Shown piece after piece: positions 38,501-52,100 of a stretch of 64,000 nucleotides of DNA (within the stretch, counting starts at the first letter, position 1; each line of letters opens with the position of its first letter). Location: the NCBI RefSeq assembly GCF_000516985.1, contig NW_006917095.1, positions 128,157 to 192,156 of the forward strand, in the 5' to 3' direction. A model generated the notes under the pieces. That model was not told where the DNA came from and did not search any database. It saw only the letters and a list, made by a program, of their open reading frames with translations. The position numbers and the translations under genes are program-made. The stretch comes from Pestalotiopsis fici W106-1. Its lineage: Eukaryota; Ascomycota; Sordariomycetes; Amphisphaeriales; Sporocadaceae.

Positions 38501-41021
38501 TCGGAATTATCGTCTTTATTAAAAGCGTTTATTATATCGACGTTATTCGAGTCGTCTAAATCGGCGGTAATAGCTATATTTTTGCTTTTGCCTTTATATT
38601 TACCTGGAGCATTACCGAAAAGCCGGGGTAAATAATTAAAGGTTAAGCTATTTTAAATATTATAATTATATAGGGCGAGCTCGGAATAAAGGATCTTACC
38701 GTAATATATAAGGTACGAAAATTCGATACCCTGCCTAAGCTTAGCGGCGATTTTTTTTATTAATAAAAAAATAAATTTATATAAAGTTAATAATAGGATA
38801 ATAATACGCTTGCTAGCTTTAACGAATATTTATGCAAAAATATTATAGTACCGCTTAATTTATTAATATATAATCGTTTACGATAAATATAAATATATAT
38901 ATTTTTTTAATATTATTTAAAAAATTACGGCTATTAGCCGGTATATTATAATATTTGATATATTTATTCGTTTTTATCGCCAAATTATCGTTTATAGTAT
39001 ATTGCGATAATAGTTGTAAATCGCCATAGCGAGAACACCGTTGGTAAGCTGGCGAAATTAGACCGTTATATATAGTATATGCTTTTAAAATAATGCAGAG
39101 ATAATAAATCAAATAATAAGTAAATTTAAATAGTATCGAAAGGATAATAATATTAATAAGACGTATAAAGGTAAATAGGAAAATGATAAAATAAAATTTA
39201 TTAAAATATAAATAAGGAAATAAATTAAATTTAAAACAAAAATTTTAAAAATTATTTTAAATTTTTATTTTTTTTAATAATATTTTTATATATTAAACTA
39301 TTTAACGTGGCTATTAAAAAGTAATTATTATTGCCGCGCTATAATATCCTTTAAAGTAATTATTGCGAATATTTAAAAATTATCGTCGCGATATATTTTA
39401 TAATTTTCCTAATTTATAATAAAAAAACTTAATTCTCCTATTAAAATAAATAATTCCTTTATTTATAAGGTATAAGTATAAAGGCGATAATAAATATTTG
39501 CAAAATTATTATTACGCTATATTATTTAATTTACTAAGCTAGTTTATTTTTGCTAATATTAAATTCGATAATTAATTTTTTCGTCTATTTATATATTAGA
39601 ACTATTTAAATATATTTTACGCGGTATAATATCGAGGGGCAGAAGTTAGGTAAATAATATATTATTAATAATAGCTTTTAATTATTTTTATAATATTTTA
39701 TAAAGGTAAAGAAATATAATAGCAAATTTATTATTATTTAAATTATTTTATTTAGGTATAATTTATTATTAGCTATATAAATTATTTGCCCGACGCCGTA
39801 TTTTGCATAATAGCGCTTATTAATATCTGCTAAATAGTATTAAATATAACGAGAGGTTTCCGATAGTAAATATTTTTAATTTACCGCTACGCTATATAAA
39901 TAATTTATAGACCGCTTATTCGATATAATATATTATTTTGTTATTTATTTATTATCGGCGTAGAACCCGAAACCTTTGTTTTTTTTTTTACGTTCGGATA
40001 TTGGCTTAGTCCCAGGAAGGCGAGGCCCTAAGTATTTGGTGAGAAATATATTTTTTATTACCCTTATTCGAACCTTAATAATAGGGCTTTTTAAATTATT
40101 ACGGTTTATACGGTTTTGGGATTTTAAAAATAGCTATAGCTTAGAGATTAGTTATTATTAGGATTACGGTATCGATTATAAAATTATTAAAAATCTTTAA
40201 ATTATTATAGCGTTTTAAGAATTCGGCCTCTTTTTTAACGATAAATTATACGAAAAATTGGCTTTTATAGCTAGGATAACCTAGGCAAAAATACGAAGCT
40301 ATATTTTTTGTTATGTTTTAGGACGCTAGAAACCGGGTATAGTTAGCAATTATATTTTAATATAATTTATATAAACGATTTAATTTCCGAACGAGCTAAT
40401 ATATAGTAGTATTATTTTGATTTACGCAAAGATCCTAAAAAGAGACCTGCCGGCTATATTTGCGCTTTGTAAGGTAGGCTATTATCGTTTTGCTTGTTTT
40501 ATAAACGATATATAATATTTAATATAGCCTAAGCCCGTTATCCTTTTTTGCCGTCCTTTTTTTTCCTTTTTTTTTTTATTTTTATCTTTTATAATAGTTT
40601 TTTCCGTTATATTACGATTTTATATTATTTTTATATAATTTATTATCCGATTAATACGTTTTATTATTATATTATAACGTCCACCTTTCGATTAAATATA
40701 TAACCGAATTGGTTTTTCTAAAAAGGATAAGGCCGTATTGCCTCGCCGGTCGATTATAAGCGTTTATAATTAGTATTATTATAAAGAAACGTTTAACCGT
40801 TAGCGAATATAATTAGCTTTAAGCGAAATTAAATATATATAATTAATTATAATTGCCGTAAATTACCGAACGAATTAATTTACCTTTTTTTTGTACTTTA
40901 GAATATTTATATATTAGCAAAGTATTAACCGAGGGCCCGGGGCCGTAGCCGTAATCGATCGGTATATTAGCTGCGGTTTATATATTTTGGTTAATTAGCG
41001 GCGATTATAAATGGATATTAC

Positions 41022-41345
41022 GATTCGCCGTAGACCGATAAGTTAGATTTTAATATTATATTAGCCTTAAAAAACGAGTTTAAGCGCGATTCGTTTTGCA
41101 CCCCCGAGTCGCCTTCGGATAAGAGTGATTAGTTTAGGGACGTGGAATTAATATCGGCGTATAATATAGATTTGGAGGGAGACGACGCCGAGCACGAAGC
41201 AATTACAGAAGCTCGGTACCGTTTTATAGAGAACCTATTTATCGTTATAAAATATTTGAATTGGGATAATATTGACCGCTTAAACGAGTTTATATGCGAT
41301 AAATTCCGTCGAGTTATTATGGACCGTATATTTAAATCGTTTTAA
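41022..41345 (+). pseudogene. Dead reading frame with acidic and helical text
   Basis: In one frame the sequence reads as protein for about 108 codons to TAA at 41343-41345, with internal stops TAG at 41031 and about 41130 only. Text such as EGDDAEHEAITEARYRFIEN is compositionally protein-like. I do not recognise a family. It may be the first of three nearby plus-strand frames from one element. Confidence 0.45.
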
Positions 41346-42142
41346 GGGCTAACGCAAGGCGGCGGCGTTAATTGGAGGATGGTAGAATTTTTCGTATATA
41401 ATAATATTTATTTAGTTTGGTAGTATTAAAACTATGGATTTTTTTTTCGTAAATGTGATAATAAGGTGGTTTTCGGTATAGGTAACCTGACTGATGCTGT
41501 GTCGTCTGTTTCCAGAAATAAGATAATATATTAAACAAGCACGAATAAAAACCTTATAGCCATAAGCTTCACGCGTGCCACTTGTGATCCGTAAGATGTA
41601 TAGTCGTAGATAAGGAAACGGGCGAGATTTTAGGACCTGAATGTTATTCCGAATTTTCCTTTTATATTTTATTAAAGGCATATAAATAATCGGGCGAGGA
41701 AATTAATAAAAGCATTAGATTGCTAAAGCTATAATAATAAAGGGCGTTTAAAAGAATTTGCTAAAAATTACTAAATACGGGATATTTTAGGTTTATTTTT
41801 TTATTCCTAATAATATTAATGCCGGTTCCCGTTATCGATTAAAGTAGTGAAATCGCACGTATAATTCCGCAAAAAGCAATTTTTTAAGGTAGATTTTTTT
41901 TATAACTCCCCGGTTTTTTAATATATAACTTTTGTAAAATTATTGTTTTATATTAACTTTAGCTCGTTTTTTAGCTTATACTAAATTATAATATATATTA
42001 ATAAATAGCCTAAAAGTATTGATTAATTTTTGGATATATTATTTACCCGATTAGATTTTGCTTTATTTGCGAACGCTTTTTAAGTATTATATAATTATTT
42101 TTATTGCTAAATATTTTAGCTCGTAATATTTTTTAGCCGGGA

Positions 42143-42625
42143 CCGAAATTTTTAGATTTTATTAAGCCGGATAATAGCGGAAACGATAATAACGATTACG
42201 CCGATTAATTTAAACTTATTTTTAGTTCCGATAATATTATAAAATTAAATTTAGCCTTTTTCGAGGATCCCGTTACGCTTAAGCGGTTTATTAATAGCGA
42301 TATCGTTAATAATATTATTTAAATACCTTTATATATTTAGGTTTTTATTATAAACGGTTTAGTTAATTTTGCTAAATAGCTCGAAAAAAAATTTATATTA
42401 ACCGAATTTAAGCTTAAATAGGCTAGTAATTAATACGATTGCTTAAAAACCGAATATAATAAAACGTATACCGAGCTTAAAGCTATTAGCAAACTTTTCG
42501 TTAAAATAAATAAAAAGTTAAACGAGGCAAAAGCCAATTTATTTTTTATCGTTAAACGTTTAAAGGAGAACGGATATAAAATAAAAAAGGACGGTTTCGA
42601 ATTTATAATAAGCTTATTTTATTAA
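42143..42625 (+). pseudogene. Dead coiled-coil reading frame, gag-like in composition
   Basis: About 160 codons in one frame end at TAA 42623-42625. Six internal stops are all TAA or TAG. They fall where glutamine would fit a Lys/Glu/Leu-rich coil such as TYTELKAISKLFVKINKKLN, so CAA/CAG to TAA/TAG by RIP is the simplest reading. Coiled-coil text of this kind is common in retrotransposon Gag proteins, but no diagnostic motif is seen, so the family stays open. Confidence 0.5.
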
Positions 42626-43913
42626 GCCTAACTATATTTTTAAGGCTATATTATACCGGTTAGGTCTATTAAACGTTTGCTTTATACGGGAAAATTATAA
42701 ACTATTTTTATTATATTATAACCGTATATTATTTGGTATTTTAAAGATAATAATCGTTTATTTCCTAAATAAAAATTAATCTTATTTTATAATTATTTTA
42801 AATATTTTATATATTAATTAATATTAATATAGTTATTTCGATTTGGAATAAAAATTAATAAAAATAGCAAAAAAAAAGTACCGCTAAATTATTTATTTAG
42901 GGCAAAATAATCGTTATTATTTAAAACCTTAAAATCCGAAGATTTTACCGCGGCTTTCTTTTTATATTTATTTTATTTTTCGAATCCGCATCCGCTTATA
43001 CCCTTTTATAAAATTATAGGATTTATATTAAAATTTTTTTTAGGGGGGGGGGGGAAAGGGGAATATATTTAAGGTTAAAATTAGCTATATTTTTTAAATT
43101 GCTTTTATTTTTTATTTTTAAAATTGCTTATATTTAGAAATTATTCGGAATCGAACTTTAGATTTTTAGTTAATAATTAATAGTTAATATAATAATAGTT
43201 TAATATAAACTCCGGAGTTTAGGAAATTATATAAATTATCCGTTTGGCTAATCGATTAGCTAATGCTTTTTGGATAGGCGGTAAATTCGTCGATTATTTT
43301 GCTTTTTAAAGGATATTTAAAAGTTTTAAAACGTAAAAAATATAGGCGTTTGCTAATTAGAAATATTAAAATATGCGTAGTTATAGCAATAATAATAAAT
43401 ATTAAATATTAAAAATACGATTAATATATTCGGATTAACTACCCCAGCCTTTAAATTTTTATAATCTATATACGGGTTACTTTTATATCCGTAATTAAGC
43501 CTACGAATTAATTAATTAATCCCGCTTTTCTAATTCCGTATAAGCAAAGTTATTTTATATTTTTATAATTCTAAATATATGGTTAAGTTATATTTTTAGC
43601 TATTTTGCGACGGTTATTTTTAAGCTAGTAGCTTTTTAATTTTTTGTATTATTGTTAAAGCTAACGTATCCGTAATAAACGTAGCTTCGTAGTTTAATTA
43701 ATTATTTATATATATATTTAAAGCTTAAGGTCTCGCGTATTCCCTCGGCTTTTATGCTTTTCCGAATTTATAGCAAATAGCGTTATATTTAGTATATAAT
43801 TTAAAAAAAGCTTAAAGGATTTAATAAGGATAAAAAATAGGCTTAGCCGCGCCCGAAATTATTATTTATTTTAAATATAAAAAACTAATCCTTTTAACGT
43901 TTAAAACGCCTTT

Positions 43914-44447
43914 GATTTATTTAAAAGCCCGTTACAAAAATTCGAGGCTTTAAAAATATTGTTATCGTATAGCGAAATCGTATATATTATTTTAACGTAA
44001 GCCGCGAATATTACGGCTATTTTTCCGGAAAATTTCCGATTAATATAAGCCGAATTAGTAAAATGCGAGGCACTAATAAAAAAAAGAAAGGAATTTTATA
44101 AATTAAAAATTAGGATAGGCCTAAAAAAAATGCTAATATATAAATACCGGTTTTGCGTTATTTCGAATAGGGTAAGGCTCGAATAAGCGTTTATATATTT
44201 GGATTATTTAGAGAAAAAGCGGCCCGAATTTTGTAATAATATCGGCGTTTTAATAAATAATATAAAGCTGCTAATAAAGGAAATCGAGGTTTTAACGAAC
44301 GAATACTAAAAGTCTATAAAGCGGGTTTATAATATAATTAGTATTTATTTAGCCGCGGAAAGCGCGGCGTATAATAATACTATAAATTTATATATTTATA
44401 AATTTATCGAAAGGTAGCTAGGCGACGTATTAAAATCGAATATATAA
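43914..44447 (+). pseudogene. Dead reading frame of unknown family
   Basis: About 177 codons are readable in one frame, with five internal stops (four TAA, one TAG), no TGA, and a closing TAA at 44445-44447. The text is Lys/Glu-rich and helical (EALIKKRKEFYKLKIRIG). The last 80 bp have a second, less mutated copy at 45829-45912. Family not recognised. Confidence 0.5.
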
Positions 44448-45828
44448 TTAAAAGATTTTATATATTTTATAAAATCTGGGAATAAAAATAAAGAGGCTAT
44501 ATGCTTATTAATATTTTTATATCGTTTTTAGCTTTATACCTAAACATCCTTTTAAGCTTTTATTACGGATCTTTAGCGCTATATAGCCTTTTTTTATTTA
44601 ATTTCTAAATTTTTAAAATTTTTTATAAGCTTATTATATTTATTATCTAATTCGCAGTTATTTATTTCGGCCCGGAAGTTTGCCTAATACGATTTTTGTT
44701 TAAAGAATAAGTTTATATTTTATATATTTTTAAAATATGCTTGGAGGTTAAAATATTTTTGGCATTAGTCGATAAACTTTTCGAATTTATTAATTTCTTT
44801 ATATTGCTTTCGTTTTTTCACCTAAAGGTCTTTTATTTTTTTATTGCATTTATTTAGGTGCTCCCGGACCTATTTTCGGTGATCGGGGTAATCGGGGTGG
44901 TTAGTAAAAAGGGATTGGAAATTTTCTTGCGTATAAATTAAGGGTTTATACGGGTCCGGCTTTAGCCGTATAGGGGGCTTGCGCGGCTTTAATCGAGGTA
45001 TAATAATATTTACGCTATAGGGCTAGGTATCCTAAAAAAGACCTTTAGTTTTTTCCTAAGTGCCGTTAGGATATATTAATAATTGCCCGCCGCCCGGGCT
45101 AAATTAGCCTAAGATTTAATTAATGATTTAGAGAAAATAAGAAATTAGTATCGCATTGGAAGATTTGCCGGTATTTTTATCGGATATATTGTTAAGGATT
45201 TAACGGATTTCGTCCGATATTTTTCCGGGTTTGCGGCTATTTTTAGGCTTATCGAAAGTTTTACGATACTTTTTCGTAATTTTATTAGTTAGGGATTAGT
45301 TATCGTTTTCTTTTGATTTGTCGTTTATTGCTCGACGACGCCTTTTCCTAGTTTTTTTAACGACCGCAATAGCTTATAATTGCGTTAATAGCCGTTTATG
45401 CTTTTAGTTTTTGGTTTGCTTATAATTTTATTTTTGCTTATATTTATTTTGGTAAAAGGGCCTTTTTAATTATTTATTTTATATATTATTTAAAAGACGA
45501 GAAAGCTCCCTTAATTACTAATGCGAAGGGGGACAGGAGCGTAAAAAAGTTTGGGTTAATTAGGTTAAGCTTTGGAATAAATTTTTAGAAGGATTTTAAA
45601 TATATCGATAGGGTTAAACTATAATAAATAATAATTATAATAGCGTAATAAATTTAGAATCGAAAAGATAAAGAATTAGCCTTTTAATACCTCCGCAATT
45701 ATATTACTAATAGGCTTTTTGCCTAAGCCATTATACGAGGAAATAGTCCTTAGCCTTTATAGTTATTTACGATGCATATATAAGAAAATAGTGCCTTTAA
45801 CATACTCCGAAAATAGACTCGCAATAAT

Positions 45829-45912
45829 GCCATAGATCTATATATTCATAAATCTGTTAAGAGCTAGCCAGGCGTATATAGTGCATTAAAATCGAGTATA
45901 TATTATAAGACC
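45829..45912 (+). repeat. Less mutated second copy of the 44381-44470 segment
   Basis: The stretch lines up with 44381-44470 in the same orientation (shared cores TATATATT, AGCTAG and ATTAAAATCGA). Where the first copy has A/T the second often keeps G/C, for example GATCTATATATTCAT against AATTTATATATTTAT. The spacing of about 1.45 kb could reflect terminal repeats of one element or two insertions. Confidence 0.55.
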
Positions 45913-45954
45913 CCAGGTCTTGCAATCAGAAAGGGTGTATAAAAACCAACAATT

Positions 45955-46143
45955 ATGAAAACTCGTGAGCTTTTCCGGTCTGTCCTCACGCCTCACATCC
46001 AAGCATATCATGCCTCCAACAAATTAATCAGAACGCCAGCTTCTCAAGTCTGCCATCAAATCTGCCCTCAAATCTGCCCTCAAATTTGCCCTCAAATCTG
46101 CCCTCAAATCTGCCCTCAAATCTGCCCTCAAATCTGCCCTTGA
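45955..46143 (+). other. 62-codon open frame ending in a Gln-Ile-Cys-Pro repeat
   Basis: An ATG frame starts 10-15 bp after a TATA-like GTATAAAAAC and ends in a run of QICP tetrapeptides encoded by a 12-bp tandem repeat. It sits on an island with little RIP damage. A 3' end made only of a simple repeat argues against a conserved protein, but the unmutated CA dinucleotides show this island is younger than, or protected from, the mutation around it. Confidence 0.25.
46044..46139 (+). repeat. 12-bp tandem repeat, eight copies
   Basis: The unit is TCAAATCTGCCC. The first copy is degenerate (TCAAGTCTGCCA) and one internal copy has a single C to T change. The repeat keeps CA dinucleotides that are almost absent from neighbouring DNA. 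Confidence 0.9.
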
Positions 46144-48782
46144 CCTTGTATCCATGCATTCTTGTCTCCTGCCGAACGTCTCCCATATAGCCCACGCGAT
46201 CTTCGGATTTATAGTTCTTTATTGCTTATTTCCGTATTTTCGTTATCTCCTATTTCGGTATTTTTATTACCTCCTATTTTGGTATATTTTTTATTACGAA
46301 GTTAGGTAAGCCGCTAATTTTTATTACGCTTTAATTAACGGAACCGACGCTTATATTGGATCCTGGTTTTAACGCTTTTATTGGTTTTAAGGAACGAATA
46401 TATTTGCTTTAGGTAGTCGTCGATTAAGTTATATTTTTCGTTTAGGGCGCGAATACTGGCCTAAAGACTAATTAGGTTAGCTTTTAGCTTGATTTTTTTT
46501 TTTGCAGCTATCCCAGCTTTTTTTACGTTTTATTCTTAAACTAATAGGCCGTTCGCAGATTTTTTTTTTCGGCTTTATAGCGCGGATCGTTAAGCTATCG
46601 CTAGGCCTTATAAAAAAGCTTATAAATATAGCGTTTTTTGCGGCGCGCATTTCGCGCCGCAATCTTTATTAGGTCGGTCTCGTTTTCCGATATAAATTTG
46701 AATTTAAAGCCGTTGGAATCCGACGCTTAAATATATTTAATTAGCAATTTAACCTAAAGGAAAGGACGAATATATATTGCATTTGAAATTTACCTTTGCC
46801 AGTATTATTATTAGCTTTATCCTCGGACGTATGCCAACGCTTCTTCGATACAGGCTGTATAAATATTATTTATGGCTATATTAGCAGCTGCCTATACCTT
46901 TGAAATTGAGTTGCTTACTTTGGCGAGCTTTTTTTCCATTCGCTTCCGCTTTTTTTTCGGGACCTAAGTATTTGCCTTTTTGCGGTTACTAGGGAACCTG
47001 CTTAACTAAGCTGCCGAGGACTGGCTGGAAGGCGGCGGCGTTATAATTTGCTTATTGCTATTTTCGCGTTTAATATTATTTATTTTTTTTTAACGTAAGG
47101 AATAAATAAAAGTAGAAATAAAGAGATTGGGAATATATATAAAGTTATAGCAGAAAGGCGAAAAGTGGATAAAGGTTTAAATTAGAGGTTTTGGAAATTA
47201 ATAATATAAAAATAGTTTTTTTTTTAAATCCCTATCCTTATTTAAGCGCGTTTTATACCTAAGATATTATATAAAGGAAATACATTTTAACTTTTATATA
47301 CGCATAAAGTATATATAAATAAATAATACTTATAGTATTTCCGAAATAATAAGGATAGCGATTTATTTTTTTGCATATTTTATAATAATAATAAAATTTA
47401 GGCTATTGCGGTAAATAAATTATTTTTATAAATAAAGGTAGATATAAAGAAGCTTATAAGCCGATATTATAGTTTTATTTTCGGAGTAAAGGCCCTTTTT
47501 TGCTAAATATAATGCGTTATATACGAAGCTATATATTTTATTTAAGGTTTTTATAAAAAGGTATAACGATCGAAAATATAGCTTTTACGCGAATAAGCGC
47601 GTTTGCGATAAAAACGCAGCCTAGTTTTTTGCTCGATTTATTATATAATATAAATCGGGCGATAATATATAATAATGCGCTAGAAAGGTAGCGCAAGCCT
47701 TAATTTTTTTTTTTTTCCTTAAATTTACTAAATGCAAAATACGGCCGGCTATTTTTGTTTATAATATATTAGCAAGCTTTGGCATATAACGTGGAAAATA
47801 TAAATTTAAATAAGAATTATTTTTATTGTATTATTTATAAAATGATATAATAAAAAAAAATAATAAGCTATAGGGATTTTCGCTATAATTTTAATATATC
47901 GGCGCATTTTATCTTTAGCGGGCGGATTAAACCGCTAGCTTTTAACTATATGCCTTACGGGCCGATATTAATGTATATTTTGCTTAGTAATACTTTAAAA
48001 AATTTTATAAGCATAATAATGCCTATATAAAGTTTGGTCTATAGGCTTACTAAATTTAGCAAACCTTATTAATAATATTTTAAGCAGGGATTATAGGGCT
48101 CGATTAAGGTTTAGCTAGATAGAACCGCCGGCTTAGCCCGTCGTTTATAAGGGTCAGAAAAATTAACTATTTTCGTAGCATATTTCGCATATTAAAGTCA
48201 TAGCTATCCAAAATATTATATTTTTCGTGGATTATAGGCAGCGGTCCGTAAATCTAGATTTTTAATATATTTCGCTGCTTTTATTTGCTATTTTTTGCTT
48301 ACTGCTTAAGGAATATGCCATTATGCAAAAAAGAAATATGTTATAAAGGTAGACGCTATATTATAATTAGATAGAAAAGTAAAATATTGTTATTATTGTT
48401 ATTGTTAATGCCGCTATTAATTCTGCTATTAACGCTATAATAAGTGCGAAAGCTGTTTTATAAGAATTGACTCTGCCTCCCTAACCAGGCTAATTTCTTA
48501 CCTAATTCACTAGATCTTTTTAATTTACTATTTAACTTTAGATTTGGCTTAACTCGCTAGCTTGTTTGGTCTAGTATTATCTATTATTAACCTAAATATT
48601 AAAATTTTTATTCCCGGCTAGCTACCTATTATAACTTGTAAATAATGGCATTTCCTGGAGTATCGGCGGTGCTAAAGATTAATAAACCACAATAAGCTCC
48701 GAGCGAATCTCGCAAAGCTCTCCGCATTTTTGACCTCTGCTCGCAGAATACAGGGGACCAGGAGCAAAAATAAAGGCAGGAG

Positions 48783-48931
48783 ATGGAAAGGGAGGAGAGG
48801 GAGAGGGAGAGGGAGAGGGAGAGGGAGAGGGAGAGGGAGAGGGAGAGGAGAGGGAGAGGAGAGGGAGAGGGAGAGGGAGAGGAGAGGGAGAGGGAGAGGA
48901 GAGGAGAGGAGAGGAGAGGAGAGGAGAGGAG
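48783..48931 (+). repeat. Purine-strand GAGAGG/GGGAGA microsatellite
   Basis: An almost pure polypurine array of GGGAGA and GGAGA units runs into the assembly gap and resumes for about 15 bp after it. Its true length is unknown. Homopurine tracts of this type can form triplexes and often break assemblies. Confidence 0.9.
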
Positions 48932-49031
48932 NNNNNNNNNNNNNNNNNNNNNNNNNNNNNNNNNNNNNNNNNNNNNNNNNNNNNNNNNNNNNNNNNNNNN
49001 NNNNNNNNNNNNNNNNNNNNNNNNNNNNNNN
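48932..49031. other. Assembly gap of exactly 100 N
   Basis: One hundred N characters, a conventional size for a gap of unknown length. It lies inside the purine microsatellite, so the missing DNA is probably more of that repeat. Confidence 0.98.
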
Positions 49032-49194
49032 GAGGGAGAGGGAGGAAATGGAAAGGGATGAGAGAGAACAGCAGGCAGAGATACAGACGAAGCGGTTCAA
49101 GACTGAGCTGTATTACTACTGGAGGACGCTAGGATCTTTGGGAATTAAGATGCCAGAGAGCGTAAGTAAATTCATAACGACGATTTCAAACTAA
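49032..49194 (+). other. Possible coding fragment after the microsatellite
   Basis: Right of the gap a frame reads REREEMERDEREQQAEIQ, then TKRFKTELYYYWRTLGSLG and MPES, followed directly by GTAAGT, a perfect splice donor (at about 49160). The stretch is free of RIP damage. It could be an exon of a charged coiled-coil protein or part of a young insertion. No partner exon was found in the AT-rich DNA downstream. Confidence 0.25.
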
Positions 49195-52100
49195 AGTTTA
49201 TAATACGACGATAAATCTATTACGAATTTATAATGCGTTTTGGCAGATAATTGTAATATTATAGCCTTCGCGGGTGTTAATTACCTATATTAGGTAATAT
49301 TGCATAAATTATCGGGCTTTAATTATTTAGGTTAATAGGTACCTAGGTAGGTATATACCCACGCACTTTACCACGACTGCACTAAAAAAGTCGATAACGT
49401 CGCGTTGTCCTTTATTAATAATTTTTATTAGCTAAAATTCTTTATATAAACGGCTTTTATCGTATCGCCTGATCGCTTAAATGGCCATCGCCGCCGACGT
49501 TTATCCAGCCGCGGGCGGCTTATTTTACAATTTATAGGCTCGTAAATTTACCCTATACTCTATATATACCTAATATATGTATATTTTAATTATGCGATAA
49601 TAGGCCTTTTTAACGGATACCGTCCGAGCCGTCTTTACGCTTTAATTGGCATTATAAAGCTATGGACTTTAGACCTTTTATATATATTAGCGGCGGCTAA
49701 TATAAGAAAATATACCGTAGGTAGCGGTAGGGATATACGTTTTATACCTTTTATTTAACCGTAGTTAGTAGGCGGTAATACCCGGAAATTTATATAGGTT
49801 AAATAGCTTTTGCGCCGCTATTTTTCGCGTATTTCTAAGATTATTTAGGATAACTTATTACGAGTTTCCGTAATAATTATTAAGACCTAAATTATGCACG
49901 GTTATAAGGAATATTATTATTTATTATTTTGTTAAATTGTTATAGTCGCATTAAACGCTTAATTATTACGAAATTTCGGTATTTATCGTAGGTTAAAGGC
50001 GCGATATAGCTTGCCCGAAAGAGCCGCCGTATTTGTTAGCTTAGAAGCCTTAATTTATTTTATATAACCGTAGTTGAAAGGGGATATACTAAAAAAAAAA
50101 AAAAAAAAAGCAGAAATAATAGATAATCCGCTAAGCCTTCTGGAGAAATAGGGGTATAGTAATAAGACTAATTCCGCCGCTACGTCTAAAACCTGGTGGA
50201 TTATATTGCGGTTTCGATTGGATAAATTATATCGGCTTAAAAATCGGCGGCTAACCGGTAGTAAAGCTGGACGAATAGGGATACCCCGACGATATTTAAA
50301 GGCGACGGATTTTTAAAAAAATAACGATAAGGCTTAGGCTTTAATATATTATTATATTATAATCCGCCGTAACGCTTATAAAACCCTGTAACCGGGTAGA
50401 AACGGCTTTTGTTTATTATTAAAAAGGGAATAGTTAAATAAATATTGGATTAAGTTATTGGATTTGGAATTAGAATAAATACCGTAATTAGTAAGATTAA
50501 AGGATAGGCCGCCGCTAAGGAGGATGCTAAAGTTAGAAGCGTAATAAATATAATATTATTAGGTTATAATAAGGATTAATTATATAAAGAATAGGAATAT
50601 AATACTATTGATTCGTAATAATTAATTTTAAAATAGGTCGAAAACTTAAGCGATATTAATAATATTATTATCGTTATTTTCGCCTTTATTTTTATTTATG
50701 TTATCGCTTATTAATTATATAAATAATTTAAGATTACGGCGGTTTTCGTCCTTATTTTCGCCTTTGTTACCACTAAAAGCCGCTCCCTAGTCGTCACCGT
50801 CGTCGTTATCATCGCCCTCGGGCGGTCTTATTTAATATAAAAGCTTTAGCTCCCGTAAAGCGCTGCGTATTACGCCTTTTTATTATTCGGCCGTTATAGC
50901 CTGAATTTATTTTTGTCGCTTTATATCCGTGGTATAAATAGATGCAAAGGCCTTTTAGCTTAAAGGGGACTTACTTTTTAAAGCCTATATCGCCGGGCCT
51001 TGCTTTATTATAATATATAAACTTTCGTTATCGTTGTTATTATTATTATTATTATCTTTTTTTTTTTTTTTTTTTTTCCGTTTTAGGCGGCCGGGGCTAG
51101 ATCGGAAACTAATTATTATAATTAGGAAAATATTAAAAGATAAAAATATTAAAATAGACTTACGGCGGTATTTGCATTTTTGGCTATTATAAATATAGCT
51201 AATATACCTTAAATTATTAATATAAACGTTTTATAGGTTTTAGTGGCTCGTATAGCGAATATATTATTATTGCGACGCGGCGGCTAATATTTATATTAAA
51301 GCAGCTTTAAAATTGCGGTTTTTAGTTTGCGTTATCGTCGGTAGGCTAAAATCGCTTTTGCGCCTGCCGTACGGATCGTAATAAAGCTTTCGAATTATAA
51401 AAAAGTTGTATAGGGCTTTTAGCTTTAGTAATATCGGTTTATTGCTTATAATGCGATATATATGCTTTACGGCCTTATACGTATGCTAAATAACTTTTTA
51501 GGCAATTATCGGTTTTAGCGTTATGGTTTAGTTTTTGCTCGTAAATACGATTTATCCGATATACCTTTTTAAGCCTTTTTTTTAGCCTTTTTTTTTATTA
51601 CGCTTTTGGCCTTTTTAGCCTTTAGCTCCAGCTCGGGAACTAGCCTCGGCTGCGTTTTTACCTTTTTTAAAGGTGGCTCGGGGGAGGGGGGGACGGAATA
51701 GGGGTCGCGCAGCTGCGCAAGTATTAAAGATATATTGGCGGCGACGATTTAATATATCACAATAAAGGAGGAAGGGGAGGGAGGGATTAGCGAATTGCCT
51801 TTAGGTAAATAAATTGAGTTTATTCCTAAAAAAAATATTTTTAAACGCTGGTTTGGATGGAGTAGTCGCTTTGATTAGTATGCGGCATCGCATAGCACTA
51901 TATTGTTTTAGGAGGACAATCGATAGAAGCGGTATCCCATTATACGTTAAATAAAACATTCGCGGTTATAAAGCAATTGATATATATAGAAATATTATTA
52001 ACGCATACGGTTATAAGGTAAAATATTAATTAATTTAATTAATTAATATTGTTAAAACTAAAATAAATTCGTATAAATATGGTATTTATAAAATAAAAAG

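Noticed and set aside
46044..46139. CRISPR-like periodic repeat
   Set aside because: Units are 12 bp with no spacers, in a fungal genome; it is a plain minisatellite.
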